A stretch of 64,000 bases of DNA from Cyclaneusma minus (GCA_037179335.1 JAKZHN010000022.1:496001-560000); one strand, 5' to 3'. Shown: positions 11,002-24,418, counted from the stretch's first letter. A program made the numbers and translations. Notes: generated by a model not told the origin, from the sequence alone.

Positions 11002-13500
11002 GATACACAACAGCTACCAGCAGATACGGGATGGAGCTTGGAAAAAATGTTGCTTCTCTTTCCGACTTGGATCCAGATGTGACAGGAGTCAGGATTTGGT
11101 GATGGCGGTGGCGTTCCAGCGGGAGACATGCAGCTTTTCTGACAATCAATTTGATATCCCTGGAGTGATCACGGCTCAGTTCGTTGTTTGGGTGGATGGC
11201 CACGGCAGGTGACAGATGGAACTGCGGGCACACCGACGGGCTGGCTCTTACCAATGGAATGCCAGATCGATCTACATACATACAGGGCAGCGCTCATCCC
11301 CGCGTTTTGTTCCATGCTGCGCACAAAATTTTCTTCTCTTAGTTTCAACACACGCAAGGTCGCAGGAGGGCGGAGGCGGACTCGAAGCAATCTATTGGCG
11401 CGGAAGCAACGGGTGGGCGGCTGCACGGAATACTTGGCCCGAGTCTCACGAGACGTCGTGGGCCTCCTCATCTGCGTGTTGTTCACTCGTGTTTGGGACT
11501 CTGGGGTTGTCTAGGCCTGGCCAGCTCGGCGGACAGCGACCTTGCTTGCGTGGGCTCCACTGGGAGTTTGAGGGCTGCAGCTTGCAGAAGATCAACTGCG
11601 GGAGAGCGACTCCGGTGGCTTGGTGCATTCTGCTAGATCCTGATCCATGCTCCTACATATACATGGGACCGCATGGCTGAGGCACATATCAATTCCAGGC
11701 CGGTAAATAATGTGTAAAGAATCCTGATAATGGACGCAATAAAACAGCCTGGTTTGAGTCTGACTTGATTTTCTGCTCCTCCTCCTCGCTCTTGCGGCGA
11801 CATTTCTTGTACGCGCACATTGGATGACAGCGCCCTCCGAAGAAGTAGGAATATTCCCAAGGATTGAGAGATATTCTGAATAACTGGAGAGTATCTGAAT
11901 AATCGGGAATATTTCTAGTAATTGAAACACTCTCTGCGCAAGAAATGTCACCACAAGTCGCTGTGAACTTGGAATTCTTGGCGAAAGGCCATGGATGTGT
12001 TGACGCCGTGCAGATAGTTGTAGAACGTCGCACTATGCAGGAAGACGAGAATCGTGATCCCCTCTTTGGTGGAGTTGTTTTCGATCCCAGGACTGTATCT
12101 GCGAATCCATGACAATAAGAAAAAGAAGGGTTGTTAAGTAACTTGTCCTTTACAAAAGGTGGATGCTGACCTTTAGCATGTGGTCACTTGGTCACCCACG
12201 GTTCCGCGATCCAAGCGTCGGCTATCGCAGACAACTGCAACTCTAATCGACGATGCAGACGATCGCATGCACAACTCAGCCTCTTCAACTACATGTACCG
12301 ATTCCCAGAGCCCTTCATCTCCTGCGAATCAGCTTACCTTGCATCGACCTCGAGAGTTTCGACACCACGCCCAGCCGCGAAAACTGACTGGCGACACACT
12401 CGTTTGCAGGCCTCCAGTCGATGCCCGTCGCTTCGCATGCGTGACTGAGTTCGAAAAGAGACGCGCCGGACCTGAAAGAGAAAAGGAAAATCTCAAACGG
12501 CCACACGAATCCCCCCGCAGAAGGAAGCTTGAGTTGGATCAGCAGGGAGAGTCGACGAACAGGAACAGTCATCGCATGCCGGCACGCCCTCAGCTGAGCA
12601 AATCGTCATAGCGAAGACGTCCAGCAAGGGACGCACGGCTGTTGACCTCGTCGCCTACCACTGTCCTACCACTGTACATTTTCCCCTGACCTGACATCAG
12701 CCATCTAAATCCAATTCATTCATCGCAAGCATGGAGGTATGAGACTGTCACTTACTTAATTTATTCACTTTCTCCGTTTTGCTTCCCACTGCTTGCTTCT
12801 CAAACTTCTTTTTCGCTTCCAGTCCCAGCACTTTAAGCCCAGCATTTGATTTTGCCTCGCATCAGTTTCGTTGGCTGTGCCATGTTCGCCTCTCCCCAAA
12901 TATAGGGGCCGAGGTGCTCCCTTTCATCTCATTTTCCGAGGCCTAATCATCGTCGCCCGTCCACCCATTTCGCAGCATCGGTCTGCAACGGTGCTCCTGA
13001 AATGAGTCTTTCGGAGCAGAGCCCGATGAATGAGGTGCGGTCTTGCTTGTTCCGCGCTGTGGTTGGAGCTGAGCTGGCTTGCTTTTGAGATTGCCGAGCT
13101 GCGTATATTGCCACTGTCCGTGCTACGTCCATCAGGCTCTTCAGGCTCCGAGGACTTGGTCCTCGGAACAGCCACGAATTTTGGAGTCATTGTGGGAGGG
13201 CTGCATTTTCTTTACGCATTTCTTCAGGGCTGGCTTCCCTTCTCGTGCACTGAATACTTCTCGTTAATACGTGTTTTGCTGTCATTTGCTGCTTCTGCTG
13301 TCGTTTCATGATTCTACTACCATTCAAAACTTGTGCTGTCATTTGGTGCTACTGCCGCCGCTACACGGTCGAGATCTCGATGTTCTGAAGTGAAGATACT
13401 TAGCAGCGCTGAGTACTCCTTCCTTCTTTGACATTGATGGTATTTTCTGACGCACAGTTTGCGTCTGAAGCTGCCTCCTTCTCCTCCTCGGACTTCGACC
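11002..13500. other. Intergenic, one unplaced reading frame
   Basis: No gene is firmly supported. The plus frame 12180-12611 (143 codons, opening with GTG; first ATG near 12268) ends in a basic stretch with EKRRAGPEREKENLKRPHE. It could be an exon of an unrecognised gene, but I found no convincing splice partners. Near 12731 an ATGGAG is followed by a good donor (GTATGAG) and a CTTCCAG acceptor, but the spliced product stops after ten residues. It may be a leader intron of the Gtr2 mRNA. Confidence 0.35.
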
Positions 13501-14772
13501 ATGTCGCTCTTACGCGGCCGGTGGGCTACTAGCGACGATCATGAACCTGCCGTCAGGCATATTAGTATGGCAACGCTGAATCTTGGACGTATTCATGAAC
13601 AGAATCGAATGAGCGCTCAGCTCAACTCTCAACGAAGAAATGGCTCAAACATCCCCGAGCCGGCGCCTGGACAAGCAACAAGAGGAAAGCCGAGGTTACT
13701 GTTGATGGGTCAGAGACGGTAAGGTTTCGTTCACAGATCAATGGCCATGGCTAATCATGCTTGACAGAAGCGGAAAATCTTCGATATCGAGTGTCGTCTT
13801 TCACAAGATGCCACCGAATGAGACCCTCTTCCTCGAGTCTACGGCTCGCATCCAGAAAGATTCTATGCAGTAAGTCACGAGTCCTTGACCCGCATCTTCA
13901 CAAGCTTACAGAACTCTAGCTCTTTCATGGACTTCCAAGTCTGGGACTTCCCTGGCCAACTCGACTTCCTCGACCCCTCCTTTGACGTCGACGCCATCTT
14001 CGGCGAAATCGGTGCTCTAATCTGGGTCATTGACGCACAAGACGAATACCTCGACGCCATCCGCCGCCTCACCGCCACCATTCTCAACCTCCAACCCACA
14101 TACCCCAACATCAACATCGAAGTCTTCATCCACAAAGTCGATGGTCTATCCGAAGACTACAAGCTCGACATCCAGCGCGACATCGTACAACGCATCCAAG
14201 ACGAGCTCTCCGACAACGGTTTCGAAAACGCCCCTGTCAACTTCCACTTAACTTCTATCTACAACCACAGTATCTTCGAAGCCTTCAGCAAAGTGATCCA
14301 AAAGCTAATTCCCCACTTACCTACCCTCGAAGCGCTCCTCAACGACCTCTGCCGCGCCTGCCGTTTCGAAAAAGCCTACCTCTTCGACACGCTCTCGAAA
14401 ATCTACATCGCCACCGACAGCTCGCCCGTCGACATGCCCTCCTACGAAATCTGCTCCGACTACATTGACGTGATAGTCGACATGGGCGATGTGTATGGCT
14501 GGGGCCGAGGCGACGAGTACAAGCGCTCACTGGAAGGCGAGCCGTGGAACAAACCTCTTGAGCAGCAGATTGGATGCAATGATGTGGAGAGCAGCATTTT
14601 GCTGAATGATGCACGCAGGCCGATTATGCTGAGGGAGGTGAATCGGTATTTGGTGCTTGTGGCGATTATGAGGGAGGGGAGCTGGGAGAAAATGCCGCTG
14701 GTTACTATGAATGTGCAGACGGTTGTGGATGGCTTGTTGAGCGTTTTTGAGATTACTAAGGGTAGGAAATAG
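13501..14772 (+). CDS. GTR2: Rag-family GTPase Gtr2 (RagC/D orthologue)
   Basis: Three exons (13501-13718, 13768-13869, 13920-14772) give 390 residues. Family members form a heterodimer with Gtr1 on the vacuole, within the EGO complex, and signal amino-acid sufficiency to TORC1. In the sequence, the P-loop is GQRRSGKS (70-77). The segment NETLFLEST follows, then the Rag-type switch II WDFPGQ (about 115-120) and the G4-like HKVDG, where HKxD replaces the Ras NKxD as in RagC/D. The C-terminal half is the roadblock-like dimerisation domain. The N-terminal 60 residues are an unconserved extension. For the second intron the AG at 13918-13919 is used, because the nearer one at 13911 gives a stop. 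Confidence 0.9.
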
Positions 14773-16439
14773 TGTGTGGTAGGGAGGGAGGTGGCGTGAC
14801 AGGGAGATGCTGCTTGGAGGCGGGGGATGATGGACGGACATAGTGGTAATCGAATCACGGCTACGAGGAGCGAGTTGGGGACAGGAGAGACTGGACATAG
14901 GTGTAATCGAAGCAACGGTTGCGAGGTCCTTTTGGTGTGTCCCGTTGTATTCTTATTTCTTCGCTATGTGCAAATATTGAGCTACCCTAGCTACCCTCCC
15001 ATGTCTCGGATTCGCTGCTCAGTACCCCTGATTTGCCCAGCCCCGTCAAGAAGCACTCTTCCATTTCAAGAGTCTCCTTCGAGACTTTCACATCTTCCCG
15101 TCTTCTCTCCCAACCTCGCACTCTCGCCATTCTGTGGTCTCTAGAGTGCTTACAAGATTTCCAATACACATTGCACAGAATCCATTTCAAACCTCTCCTA
15201 GAATGTAAGCGTACCTAAGGACGCATTTGGAATATCCTCATGGTTGCCAAAGTTTAGGGTCCCTAATACTTGGCACGCCTAGCGGCCTAATGGTCAAACT
15301 TTGGATGGCTGTTATAGAGAGAAGAGAAGAGAAGTCACTGAGTAAGCCTGCAGGCCGCTTGCTGTGCCATGACCACTAGAGAGACCAAGACTCGAGAGAA
15401 TTCGCAAGGGATTGCTGCAGGTCGAGCGTCACGCGATGAGCTTGTGTGCAGCGTGCTTGGTTGGGACCTAGAAAAGAAGTCTAGCTTCGGGCCTTCGGCT
15501 GGTGTTGCTTATATATAGGTAGGTAGGTAGTTTTTTCTACATGCGCTCTGTTTGCTTAGACGCGGCTGGGCGGTTGTGTAGCGACTAGCGAGTGAGGTAG
15601 CGAGTGGGTGGTGGAAGTGTTAAAGCTGCTTTTTTTTATGTTACTCTGAGTAAACGCGGTGGAGCGAAAGGGAGTGAATGTTTTCCCTTGGTAAGTTTGA
15701 GGAGGCGAGTGATAAAAGAAAATTATGCTGGCGGCTAGCGGCTGGCGCGGGAAGGGGGTAGGGTGGGCAGGCAACTTGGATGTAAAATGTATAAAATGCA
15801 TAAAATTGATGGGGATGGACCGATGGTCAAGAGAGGAGAGAGCGGTTGGATTGGGAGATGGATTATAAAGCGCTTGTGGGTTGCGTTTGCGTTGGTGAGG
15901 GAGTCGAAAGTTGTGAAGGGTTGGTGATGTAGCGGATACATCGCGCTGTTGAGGGATACTGCCCCTGTTTGTTCTGTTGGGCATGTTGAGTTGATGATTT
16001 AGCATTTTAGATGCTAGCATTACAGCGGAGAACGGCTACTTGAGGGAGTTTGCGTCTGCTATGTTGGATCGCAGCGCGCATAGCTTACCTCTTGGAAGCC
16101 GCTCTCGACTCCGCATCTCTAGTACCTCATAGGTCGATTTGTCAACTGGTCGCAGGTTATACTATCTCTCTCTGCCTATCCCCTCAACAGCGCCGGCCTG
16201 CGACGTTTTTTTGGCCCTTTGTCGACTTACGCTCCTGCCACCTGGCATTCCTCTGACTTAGCTGGCTTGCGCTGTCTTCTCAACACTTTCTTCACACTCC
16301 TCGCTCTCGCTATCTGCTACCACTCTACCAATCCATGTCTTCACTACCGAGAAACGTGCTTGGGAGATCAGCCATTCGATTCTCCCCAAACCTTTTACTA
16401 GACACTCCCATGAATCCAATTCTGAAATAGGTATCTTCC
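14773..16439. other. Intergenic, no gene seen
   Basis: Short overlapping frames only. There is an (AGGT)n microsatellite of a few copies at about 15515-15532. The 154-codon minus frame at 15556-16020 has unconvincing composition. Confidence 0.45.
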
Positions 16440-19400
16440 AGAAGCGAATATCGTGCCAGGGGTGAAGCTGCTCTTAGCCGACCCGAGTCGCCTGAAAATA
16501 GCGCTAGTGCGGCTAGCGCCTGCACATCCCGTTACTAAGATTCTATATCTAAGATCTCAAGCTCTCTCCTCCAAAGAACTCCCTACGAAGTCCACCTCCC
16601 CATCGAAGCAGAGCTACTCTGCAAGGAGATCAAACCTGCTGCAGAAGCAGAACCGGTTGCAAATCCTCATCAACCATTTGAGAAGCGCAGTCAGAGCCTT
16701 TGACGAGCACGAAGGCACCGCCTGATCCACTACAGAAGGATATGGGTGTACCGGGGTGTCTGCCAGGTCAAATTCGGCCGGCAGCGCCGTCGAAGCTGAC
16801 AGACCTGAACTGATCCCTCCAGAGAGGTACCCCTCCTCGACATGAAGCAACGTCACTGGATGGCCCGGCACACCTCCTCGACAGAACAGCCGCCTTCGAG
16901 AGAGAACTATCTCCGTTCGAGAGGGAACTACCCCTGTTTGAGGGATAACTAACACATACATGCTGCTCATTTCCACTTGCCGTACAGCTTTGTAAGGTTT
17001 CACACTCCAGTCAGCACGACCGTCCTTTCTTGACACCCCTTGGACAGGCGACGGGCACCCGTGGCTGACTTTGTTGTGGTTTGTGGTGGTCATGTTGTGG
17101 GAGCTGAACTGGGAGATTGTAAGGTATTTATGTTGTGCATGTTTGGCCTGCCAAAAATGTCAAAGGCACAGTATGCTCCTTCACAGGCCTGTGAATGGGT
17201 TGAAGGTGAAGCCCGGCCCAGCCAACCTCACCAAGAAACACGCTAGCGAGTTTGGCGAGACTAGCGTCTACGTATCCCGTCCCGTCCTGTCCTGAAACCC
17301 TATATCTAGTACTTACTCTTCTGCGGAACTCGTCTCCCTTGCGAATTGACCCTGACGATAATATCGACACGTCCCTCGGTGTTGACGAAGCCTATGACAG
17401 GCTGCAACTTTTGAGAAGCCACGACGACGAGCCGGCTCTCTTCAGCATCCTGGTCACCAGGGTTCGTTAGACGATATGCTGTTACAATCCAGTCGGAGGG
17501 GAGGCGCTGGAATCGACACGGGACTTTCTTGGACTTGCCTGAGTTAGTTGGAGGAAGGAGGTGCTATGGTGCTGGTAGCTTCGTTGGTCGTGATTGAGGA
17601 ATCGGCGGGGGGATTGGGGGTGGGAGAGTGTAGTTGGAACTCCTATTACTCTAGCATACCAAGTCAGCTAGAGGGGTGACATGGGTTTGAATCCCGGACA
17701 GCGCATGTCAAGGTATGTTAAGTATTTAGGTAGGTATGGAGCAGGATACTGAAAGAGACAAAACGACTTATTAGTCTTTTAGGGTTTTAGAAAGTCCTTT
17801 GTCTAACACATAGTTCCAATGACGCCTAGAGTATCAGGAAGGAAATGCTGGAAAACCTATAGAGCAAATCGTCAAAGCAAGTCGATCCATCCCTCTAAAG
17901 CCATACCGATCTAAGCGTAAGCAAAGAACAGAACGATAAATCTGACCATGCGACCAGGGGGCAAGTTTCCGAAGTCGCCGGGGATGCCGGGTGCAATAAG
18001 GCAGCCGGCAATGAAGTAGAGAACTTCTGTGATGGGCGGGGGACTGACGACGTTATTTATGTCGTTGGCTTTTGTGTGAGGCGAGAGGAGACGTTCTACT
18101 CCTTCACGTCGCCTCTGAAGTCAAGTGAAGTTGACGCTAAGGTGAAGCTCGGTTTAGCCAACCTGAATTTGCTAAAGGGACACTAGTAAGTCTGGCGAGA
18201 CTAGTTAGTAGTGCCTACGCTTGCCGTCCCGTTCCGTCCCCAAAATACTATATTTACTCTCCGGGCAACAGCAAAACCTTCTTCTACCAAACACCTCGAT
18301 ACAGAGGAACCGGTCGAGGAAGCATTTGGGAGATGCCTGTCCAGCTACTTCTATACGGACCTGCTGTTTGTCGCTGTAGGTGAGAAAACCCACTTCGCTT
18401 TCACTTGCTGTATCGTGGCTAACATAGCTTCGTAAACTATCACACCCCAGAGCACCCAGAGCACACACAGCACTCAGAGCACCCAGAGCATGAAGAGCAC
18501 ACCCACGATGCCGTCTCCCCCAGAACCCCACGAAGGCAGCCAGGGCCCTCAGAGCTCTCAAACAACCATGGCCACTTCACCCAGCTCTCCACGCAGCTTC
18601 TCCTCCTCTCCCCAGTTCCCAGTCCCCACGACCCACCACCATACTATTTTCAAAGATCAGCTGCGGTTCATCGGATCAACAGACAAGCTCACCCATCTCC
18701 TCCGCAACAACGTCGCCGGTGCCCTAGAGTCGTTCGGCCACCTCCCTACTCGTCGATTCTCCACCACTCTCACCAGTGCTAACCACGCCCCTAACGTGGG
18801 AGATGCTGGGATTGCCACGCTCTTTCTTGGACTACCATGGTGCTGGTAGCTTCGCTGGTAGTGAATTCGGACTCGACGTAAGGGTTGAAGGGTGGGAGGC
18901 TGGGAGCTGTTGAGGTTGATGAAAGTTCTTTTGTAGGCGCGGCTTTGGTGTGAGGTGAAGTTCGGTTTAGCCAAACTGGACTCGCTAAAGGAACGCTAGA
19001 GAGTCTGGCGAGACTACCTAGCGCCTACGCTTACTGTCCCGTCCCATCCCGTCCCGCTCCCGAATACTATATCTACTCTCCGGGCAACAGCAAGACCCTC
19101 TTCTACCAACACGCAGGGAAAGGTCGAGGAAGCATTTGAGGAAGACGCCCGTCCAGCTACCTCTATACACGCCTGCACTTGCCAAGGACGTAGCATTCCA
19201 CAGTGCGGTGTTTGTTTGGAACTTCGCTCTTGCTATATCGTGGTCACCACAGCTTCGAAAACTATCACACTACAGTCAGCACAAGCGTTCTCTCTTGACA
19301 CGCCTCGAACAGGCGACAGGCACCCGAGCTTCGTTTTGTCGTATTTGGCGATGGAGACAGTATGGGAGCTGAGTGGGGCATTATATCTATGCTGCAGATG

Positions 19401-20216
19401 CTTAGTCTCCAAAGAGAAAGAAACGAGCCACTCCTTCACTAATCACAAGCCTGTGAATTGGTTAAAGGAATATATGAACTCAAAAGTAAACTTGGTGAAG
19501 TTGACCACCAGGTGAAGTTCAGCCTGGGCTCGCTTAAGGAACGCTAGGGAATTTGGTGAGACTAGCGCCTACGCTTCCTTTCCCCTCCTGTCCCTGAAAT
19601 CCTATATCTATTCTCCGGGCAACAGCAAGACTCTCTTCTTTTACCAATATGCAGAAAAAGGTCAAGGAAGCAGTTGAGGAAGATGCCCGTCCAGCCACAT
19701 CTATACAGACCTGCACTTGCCAGCGACGTAACACTCGGGGGGAGCTGTGGTCTTCGTAGCCTGGGTTCCCGTCAGGGTTTTCCTGACTATGGAGTCCGTC
19801 TTCGTGAGCAGCAGTGACTTCTTCTTCTTCTTCTCCTTCGTGAGGACAGCTGGTAAAGTAGTCTTTAACGAAAACTTAGGAAACAAAGAATCTAGCCAGA
19901 CAGACTGCTTCTTCACAAGCCTGTGAAATTGCTTAGACTTGCAAAACTATGGTTTGAAACTTCGAGTTGGGTTGTTGCTGCCGACAGAAGAAGGTCCCAG
20001 GGTGTTCTTGGAAGGAGACACGAAGAGCGTCAACCGGTTTGGAGCTGCGAAGTATGGCCCGTACGAGCGTGTTGTTGGTGGCGACAGAGGAAGAGTAGAG
20101 TCGACCAGGAGGCGTGAATTCTGAAGTGAAATTTGACCATAAGGTGAAGCCCAGTATAGCCAAGTCGCACTCGCTAGAAATCGCGCAGGCGAGCCTACCG
20201 AGACTAGCGCCTACAC

Positions 20217-20597
20217 ATGCCGTCTCTGGGACCTATATTCTACGAGCTCGTGCTCTCTCTCCCGCGACCGACATCATGGCCCTATTCTACCAACAACGAG
20301 AAACAGGTCGAGGAAGCATTTGAGGAAGACGCCCGTCCAGCCGCCTCTATACAGACCCGCACTCGCCAGCGCCGTAACATTTGCAGGGAGCTGGGGGGCA
20401 CGCTGTTCGACTCCCGCTATGAGACGGTGATCTTCGTGATCGTTGTCGTGGCCGGGGTTCTCTTCATTACCAGCAGCGACTTCCTCGCCTTTGCGAGGAC
20501 AGCAGACAGAGTTGTTGGGGTTAATGAGAAGGAGATAAAAAAACCTAGCCAAAGAGACAGTAAACAGTTTGCTTCTTCACATGCCTGTGATTTGTGA
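20217..20597 (+). CDS. Best-preserved copy of the repeat-family protein, one membrane helix
   Basis: ATG-started frame of 126 codons inside the fifth full array copy. It contains the family core VEEAFEEDARP, then RTRQRRN, then one clear hydrophobic segment (TVIFVIVVVAGVLFI, about residues 67-82) and a charged tail. The equivalent ATGGCC start of the next copy (20789) lies here at about 20276 in another frame. The family frame therefore has an indel, and the N-terminal 30 residues may not be original. I do not recognise the protein. It may be a decayed gene rather than an expressed one. Confidence 0.3.
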   Translation: MPSLGPIFYELVLSLPRPTSWPYSTNNEKQVEEAFEEDARPAASIQTRTRQRRNICRELGGTLFDSRYETVIFVIVVVAGVLFITSSDFLAFARTADRVVGVNEKEIKKPSQRDSKQFASSHACDL

Positions 20598-20788
20598 AGT
20601 GGCTAGAGAAGGGTAGTAACCCAGAAATGTTAGCGCAAGTGAAATTGACCCTGAGGTGAAGTTGCTGCTAGTCGAATTGCTAAGAGACTGCGCTAGCGAA
20701 ACTAGCGAGACTGGTGACTACCTATACAATCTGTGCCTAAATCCTATATCTACGAGCGAAAGCTTTCTTTCTCGAACTGATCAATATC

Positions 20789-20890
20789 ATGGCCACATTC
20801 TATCAACATCTCGACACAGAGGAACCGGTCGAGGAAGCATTTATGGAAGATGGACAACCTTTGTCCCGCCAGCACGAACATTCTTTTTAG
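20789..20890 (+). pseudogene. Truncated family copy with intact N-terminus
   Basis: ATG frame of 33 codons starting MATFYQHLDTEEPVEEAF and stopping at TAG 20888. It shows what the N-terminus of the family protein probably looked like. The same residues appear in inverted orientation at about 640-576 and, with frame damage, at 18276, 19103, 19640 and 20283. Confidence 0.4.
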
Positions 20891-21322
20891 ACCATGGAAC
20901 GGGCGCCCGTTGCACGCCTTAGACGGCTGGCTGTAGGCTCGTTGGTAGGCGAGACAGATCGCAAAGATCAACAGTAGAGAAGTTTGAAGAGCGATGAGAA
21001 GTAGCTTGCAGAAAGCAGCAGGTGCGCGATGTGGAAGAAGAGAAGACAAGATATCGTAGGCTTGCTGTTTGATAAATGGATCTTGGTACCTAGCCGACCC
21101 GAGCTCGCTAAAGAAACGCTAGGAAGCTAGCACAACCACTCTGTTCCAGTAAACACCATCCTATACACATCTAGTTTGACAACAGGGAAAGCAACCTCCA
21201 CGCCGATGTTTTCACCGTATTGGTCTTCTCGATGCAAATCAGCACTTGAATATGCAATCAAAAGACCCATGCAGCTCTTTTTACGTAGCACATCCTTTTC
21301 TGTCCTCGCCTCGAAAATCCAA

Positions 21323-23139
21323 TCATCCACAGACCAGCCCCTCCTTAGGAACATCAACCACCTCCCCCTTCCCCCCCACCTTCTCCTTCTCCGCATGTTC
21401 TTCCACACCCGGCACTCCCTCCCCATTCGCCCCATCCTCCACCACCACACTCCCCTTCTCCACCCCATCCCCCGCCTTCTTCACCTCTTCCAACCTCCTC
21501 CTCTCCACCTCCTCCAGCCGCCTCTTCTCAGCCTCCATCTCCTTCTTACTCAACGTCAAACTCCCCTTCTGCAACGCCTCATACGGCAACGGCCTTACAT
21601 AACTCTGCGCCACCCACCACGGCCTCGCACACTCCCTTACCATCTTCAAACTCTCCTTATACTCTTCAAACTCCTTTTTCTTGTCCTCGGTCATCTCTTC
21701 CTCAGCGGGTTGTTCGGGTTCTTCGTTTGCGCGCATGTCTGCTTCAATGCTTTTCCCGTCCGTTTGTTCGTACTCGCGGATTCCGATGCGTACAACCTCT
21801 TCTACCATTTGGAGCACGGCCTCGAAAGCTTCAATGTCGCCGGCGCGGCATTTTGCGAGCGCGTCGCGTACGTGGTGGTGCTTTGAGACGAGCGGACGGA
21901 GGAGGCGGAAGAGGTGGGGTTGCATGGCGACGAGGTTTGGATTCGAGCTCCTCTCCCTCTTTCCGCCCTTCTGTTTCTTCTTCGGCGGTCCCTCATCCTC
22001 ATCCTTCTTTTCCTCAGCCCCCTCAGGTTCCGGGTCCGAAGGCAAGTACAGCGGTTTCCTCTCCGGAACCGGTACTTCCAAGACATATTTGTATATGATA
22101 TCCATATACCGTCTGAAAACCGCATCCATGCGATAGCCACCCTTTCCATCCCTGCCTCTCCAGTATTCGCGCTCCTCCTGTCCCACCTCCGGCGCCTCAC
22201 TAAAAATCGACGGATCGTAAAGATTCCCCTCCGCGCTCATCACCCCATCCGCACCCGTCTCCTCCAAACACCTCTCAATATCCTGCCTCCTCAAAATATT
22301 CCCATTCGCAAAAATCACCGTCTCCCTCGGCAAATTCTCCCTCAAATACCTGATCTTGCTCCAATCCGCCAATCCCGTCTTATGTCCCTTCTGATCCCTA
22401 TGCCTACCATGCACAGTCAAGATACTAGCCCCCGCACTCAACACCTTCCTCGCATATTCCAGCGTCTTCTCCTTCGTCTCCAAACACCTAATCTTCGCCG
22501 TCACCGGCACACTCAACTCCCTATGCAGCTTATTGATAATTCTCACAATGAGATCCTGATCTTCTTGCAAAAAAGCGCCGTATTTTCCTTTCCTTGCTAT
22601 GCCTTGCGGACAGCCGAGATTGAGATCGACGGCGTCGCAGAAGGGCGCTACGTATTCGGCGGCATGGAGTAGTTCGTCAGGGTCGTTGGCGCAGAATTGG
22701 ACGAAGAGAGGACGGTCGAGGACAGGGTGGCCGTCGAGATAGGGGGGCATGTGGGCGAGTTGTTCCGGGGAGGGCTTGTTGGGGAGACCGGCGCGGACGG
22801 GCTGGAAGTGCTGGTCGCGGAATTTGGTCGTTTCGCCGAACATGCGGGCGTGCAGCATGGGGGTGTAGGCGATGAGGTTTTTGGAGGACGAGGGGGTCAT
22901 GAAGGAGCGGGAGAGGAGACGCCAGGCCTGTTGGGTGGTGTTAGGAGGGAGATGTGAGAGTAAGAGGGGGTGGGGAGACACACGAATTCGGACTGGTCTA
23001 CCATGGGCGCGAGGACGAATTTTGGACTTCCGAGACTTTCGTAGAATGCGCGACCATGGAGCTTGGGCGGGGGAGCAGAAGAGTGCCCATTTTGGGCGAC
23101 TTCTGGGGGCGTGATGGTGGGCTCTGTGGTGGAAGCCAT
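21323..23139 (-). CDS. DUS1: tRNA-dihydrouridine synthase 1 (Dus1)
   Basis: Two exons, 23139-22984 and 22927-21323, give 586 residues; the 56-bp intron is GT-AG with a CTAAC branch point. Dus1 is an FMN enzyme that reduces uridines 16 and 17 in the D-loop of cytoplasmic tRNAs. The TIM barrel starts with FVLAPMVDQSEF (about 41-52). The conserved LNLGCPQGIARKGKYGAFL has its catalytic cysteine near 158. VTAKIRC and LTVHGR then follow, with FANGNI and GVMSAEG at the FMN-phosphate site. The C-terminal 200 residues are unusually long and rich in Lys/Glu (EEKKDEDEG, KKEMEAEKRRLEEVERR), probably coiled. An open frame continues upstream of the chosen ATG without another ATG. Confidence 0.92.
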
Positions 23140-23843
23140 TCGTCTAGTGGCCACGAAGGGGCTTCGGTGAGGGTTGTAGAATGGGCAGGCTAGTCTCCAG
23201 AGCCCACTGGCGTGTATTTTAGGCGCCAGGGTGGATATCGGAGAAGAGTTGGGGAAGATGAAGGAATGAAGGTAGAGAAGATCCGAGTAGTCGTGAAGCT
23301 GTGAAGTTTGAGGATCAATTTTCGAGATCGGGCTTTGCCAAGGCAAGGCTGGCTCAGAGCCTCGTTTGGGATTTGGAATGTGTGGGGTAAGGATGGGGTT
23401 AAGTTTAACCCCACGCTAGCTGAGACTTCAATGATCACAAGCTTTCTTCAGTCCGGTTATTCTTGCTTGTGTTATATAGACGTGTCTCAACTCTCAAATG
23501 GAGTTGACCAATCCGTGTTCGAGATTGTCAAGGCATCATCATCTTGAATAGGCAACTTTGTATTCCAAATCCCTTGTCAGCCCTTCTGCCTTGCCATGTG
23601 ATACAGTATATATGTCCGACAGGTTGAGCAGGATAGGAGAAGTGTTGGAAGAAACGTAAAGGGGTATCATTATTTGCCTCCAACACCAAAGCAGCTGTCC
23701 ACTTGCCTGACCGTACCCAGCCCTAAACTCCCTTGTTCGTCGATGACCCGATCTCCATTCATACCTGTATCTGTAGGACCCAGACAATAGTCCCAGCCCG
23801 ATGCTTTTCCTTCTCCCTTCACTGAAGGTCTCGCCGTGGCGCG

Positions 23844-23845
<2 letters not shown>
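23140..23845. other. Intergenic next to an assembly gap
   Basis: This holds the promoter of the minus-strand DUS1 gene. No coding content is recognised. The sequence changes abruptly to homopolymer at 23846. Confidence 0.5.
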
Positions 23846-24316
<471 letters not shown>

Positions 24317-24390
24317 TTTGTTTGACCCATAAAATTGTCCCCCCCCGTTGGTTTTCCTTTTCCCTTCCCTTTTGGTTTCGCCGTCCCTCA

Positions 24391-24417
24391 CCCCCCCCCC
24401 CCCCCCCCCCCCCCCCC
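24391..24417 (+). repeat. C27 homopolymer touching the SWC5 stop codon
   Basis: A 27-base C run separated from the larger C run by 74 bases that include a shorter C run. It ends two bases before the SWC5 stop codon (24421-24419, minus), so it sits in the 3' UTR if it is real. Confidence 0.6.
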
Positions 24418-24418
24418 A

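Larger units (their letters stand above)
16440..21135 (+). repeat. Array of about eight degenerate copies of the FYQHLD repeat family
   Basis: A head block recurs at about 16475, 17205, 18140, 18955, 19520, 20135, 20650 and 21080. Each has GTGAAGTT/GCC, then a GCTAAAG/ACGCTAG block, then a GAGACTAGCGCCTAC-like block. Most are followed by CTATATCTAC, then a FYQ...VEEAF coding remnant, ATACAGACCTGCACT-like and CTTCACAAGCCTGTGAA-like blocks. Spacing shrinks from about 930 bp to about 430 bp across the array. Copies differ by many substitutions and indels, so the array is old. I see no terminal inverted repeats, no transposase and no reverse transcriptase. Two inverted copies lie at the window start. 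Confidence 0.75.

Noticed and set aside
12725..12870. ATGGAG exon with good donor and acceptor
   Set aside because: The spliced product stops after ten residues. It may be a leader intron but not a gene by itself.
17646..17712. B-box-like GGGTTTGAATCCC with a possible A-box
   Set aside because: The ends do not form an acceptor stem and no anticodon arm can be drawn.
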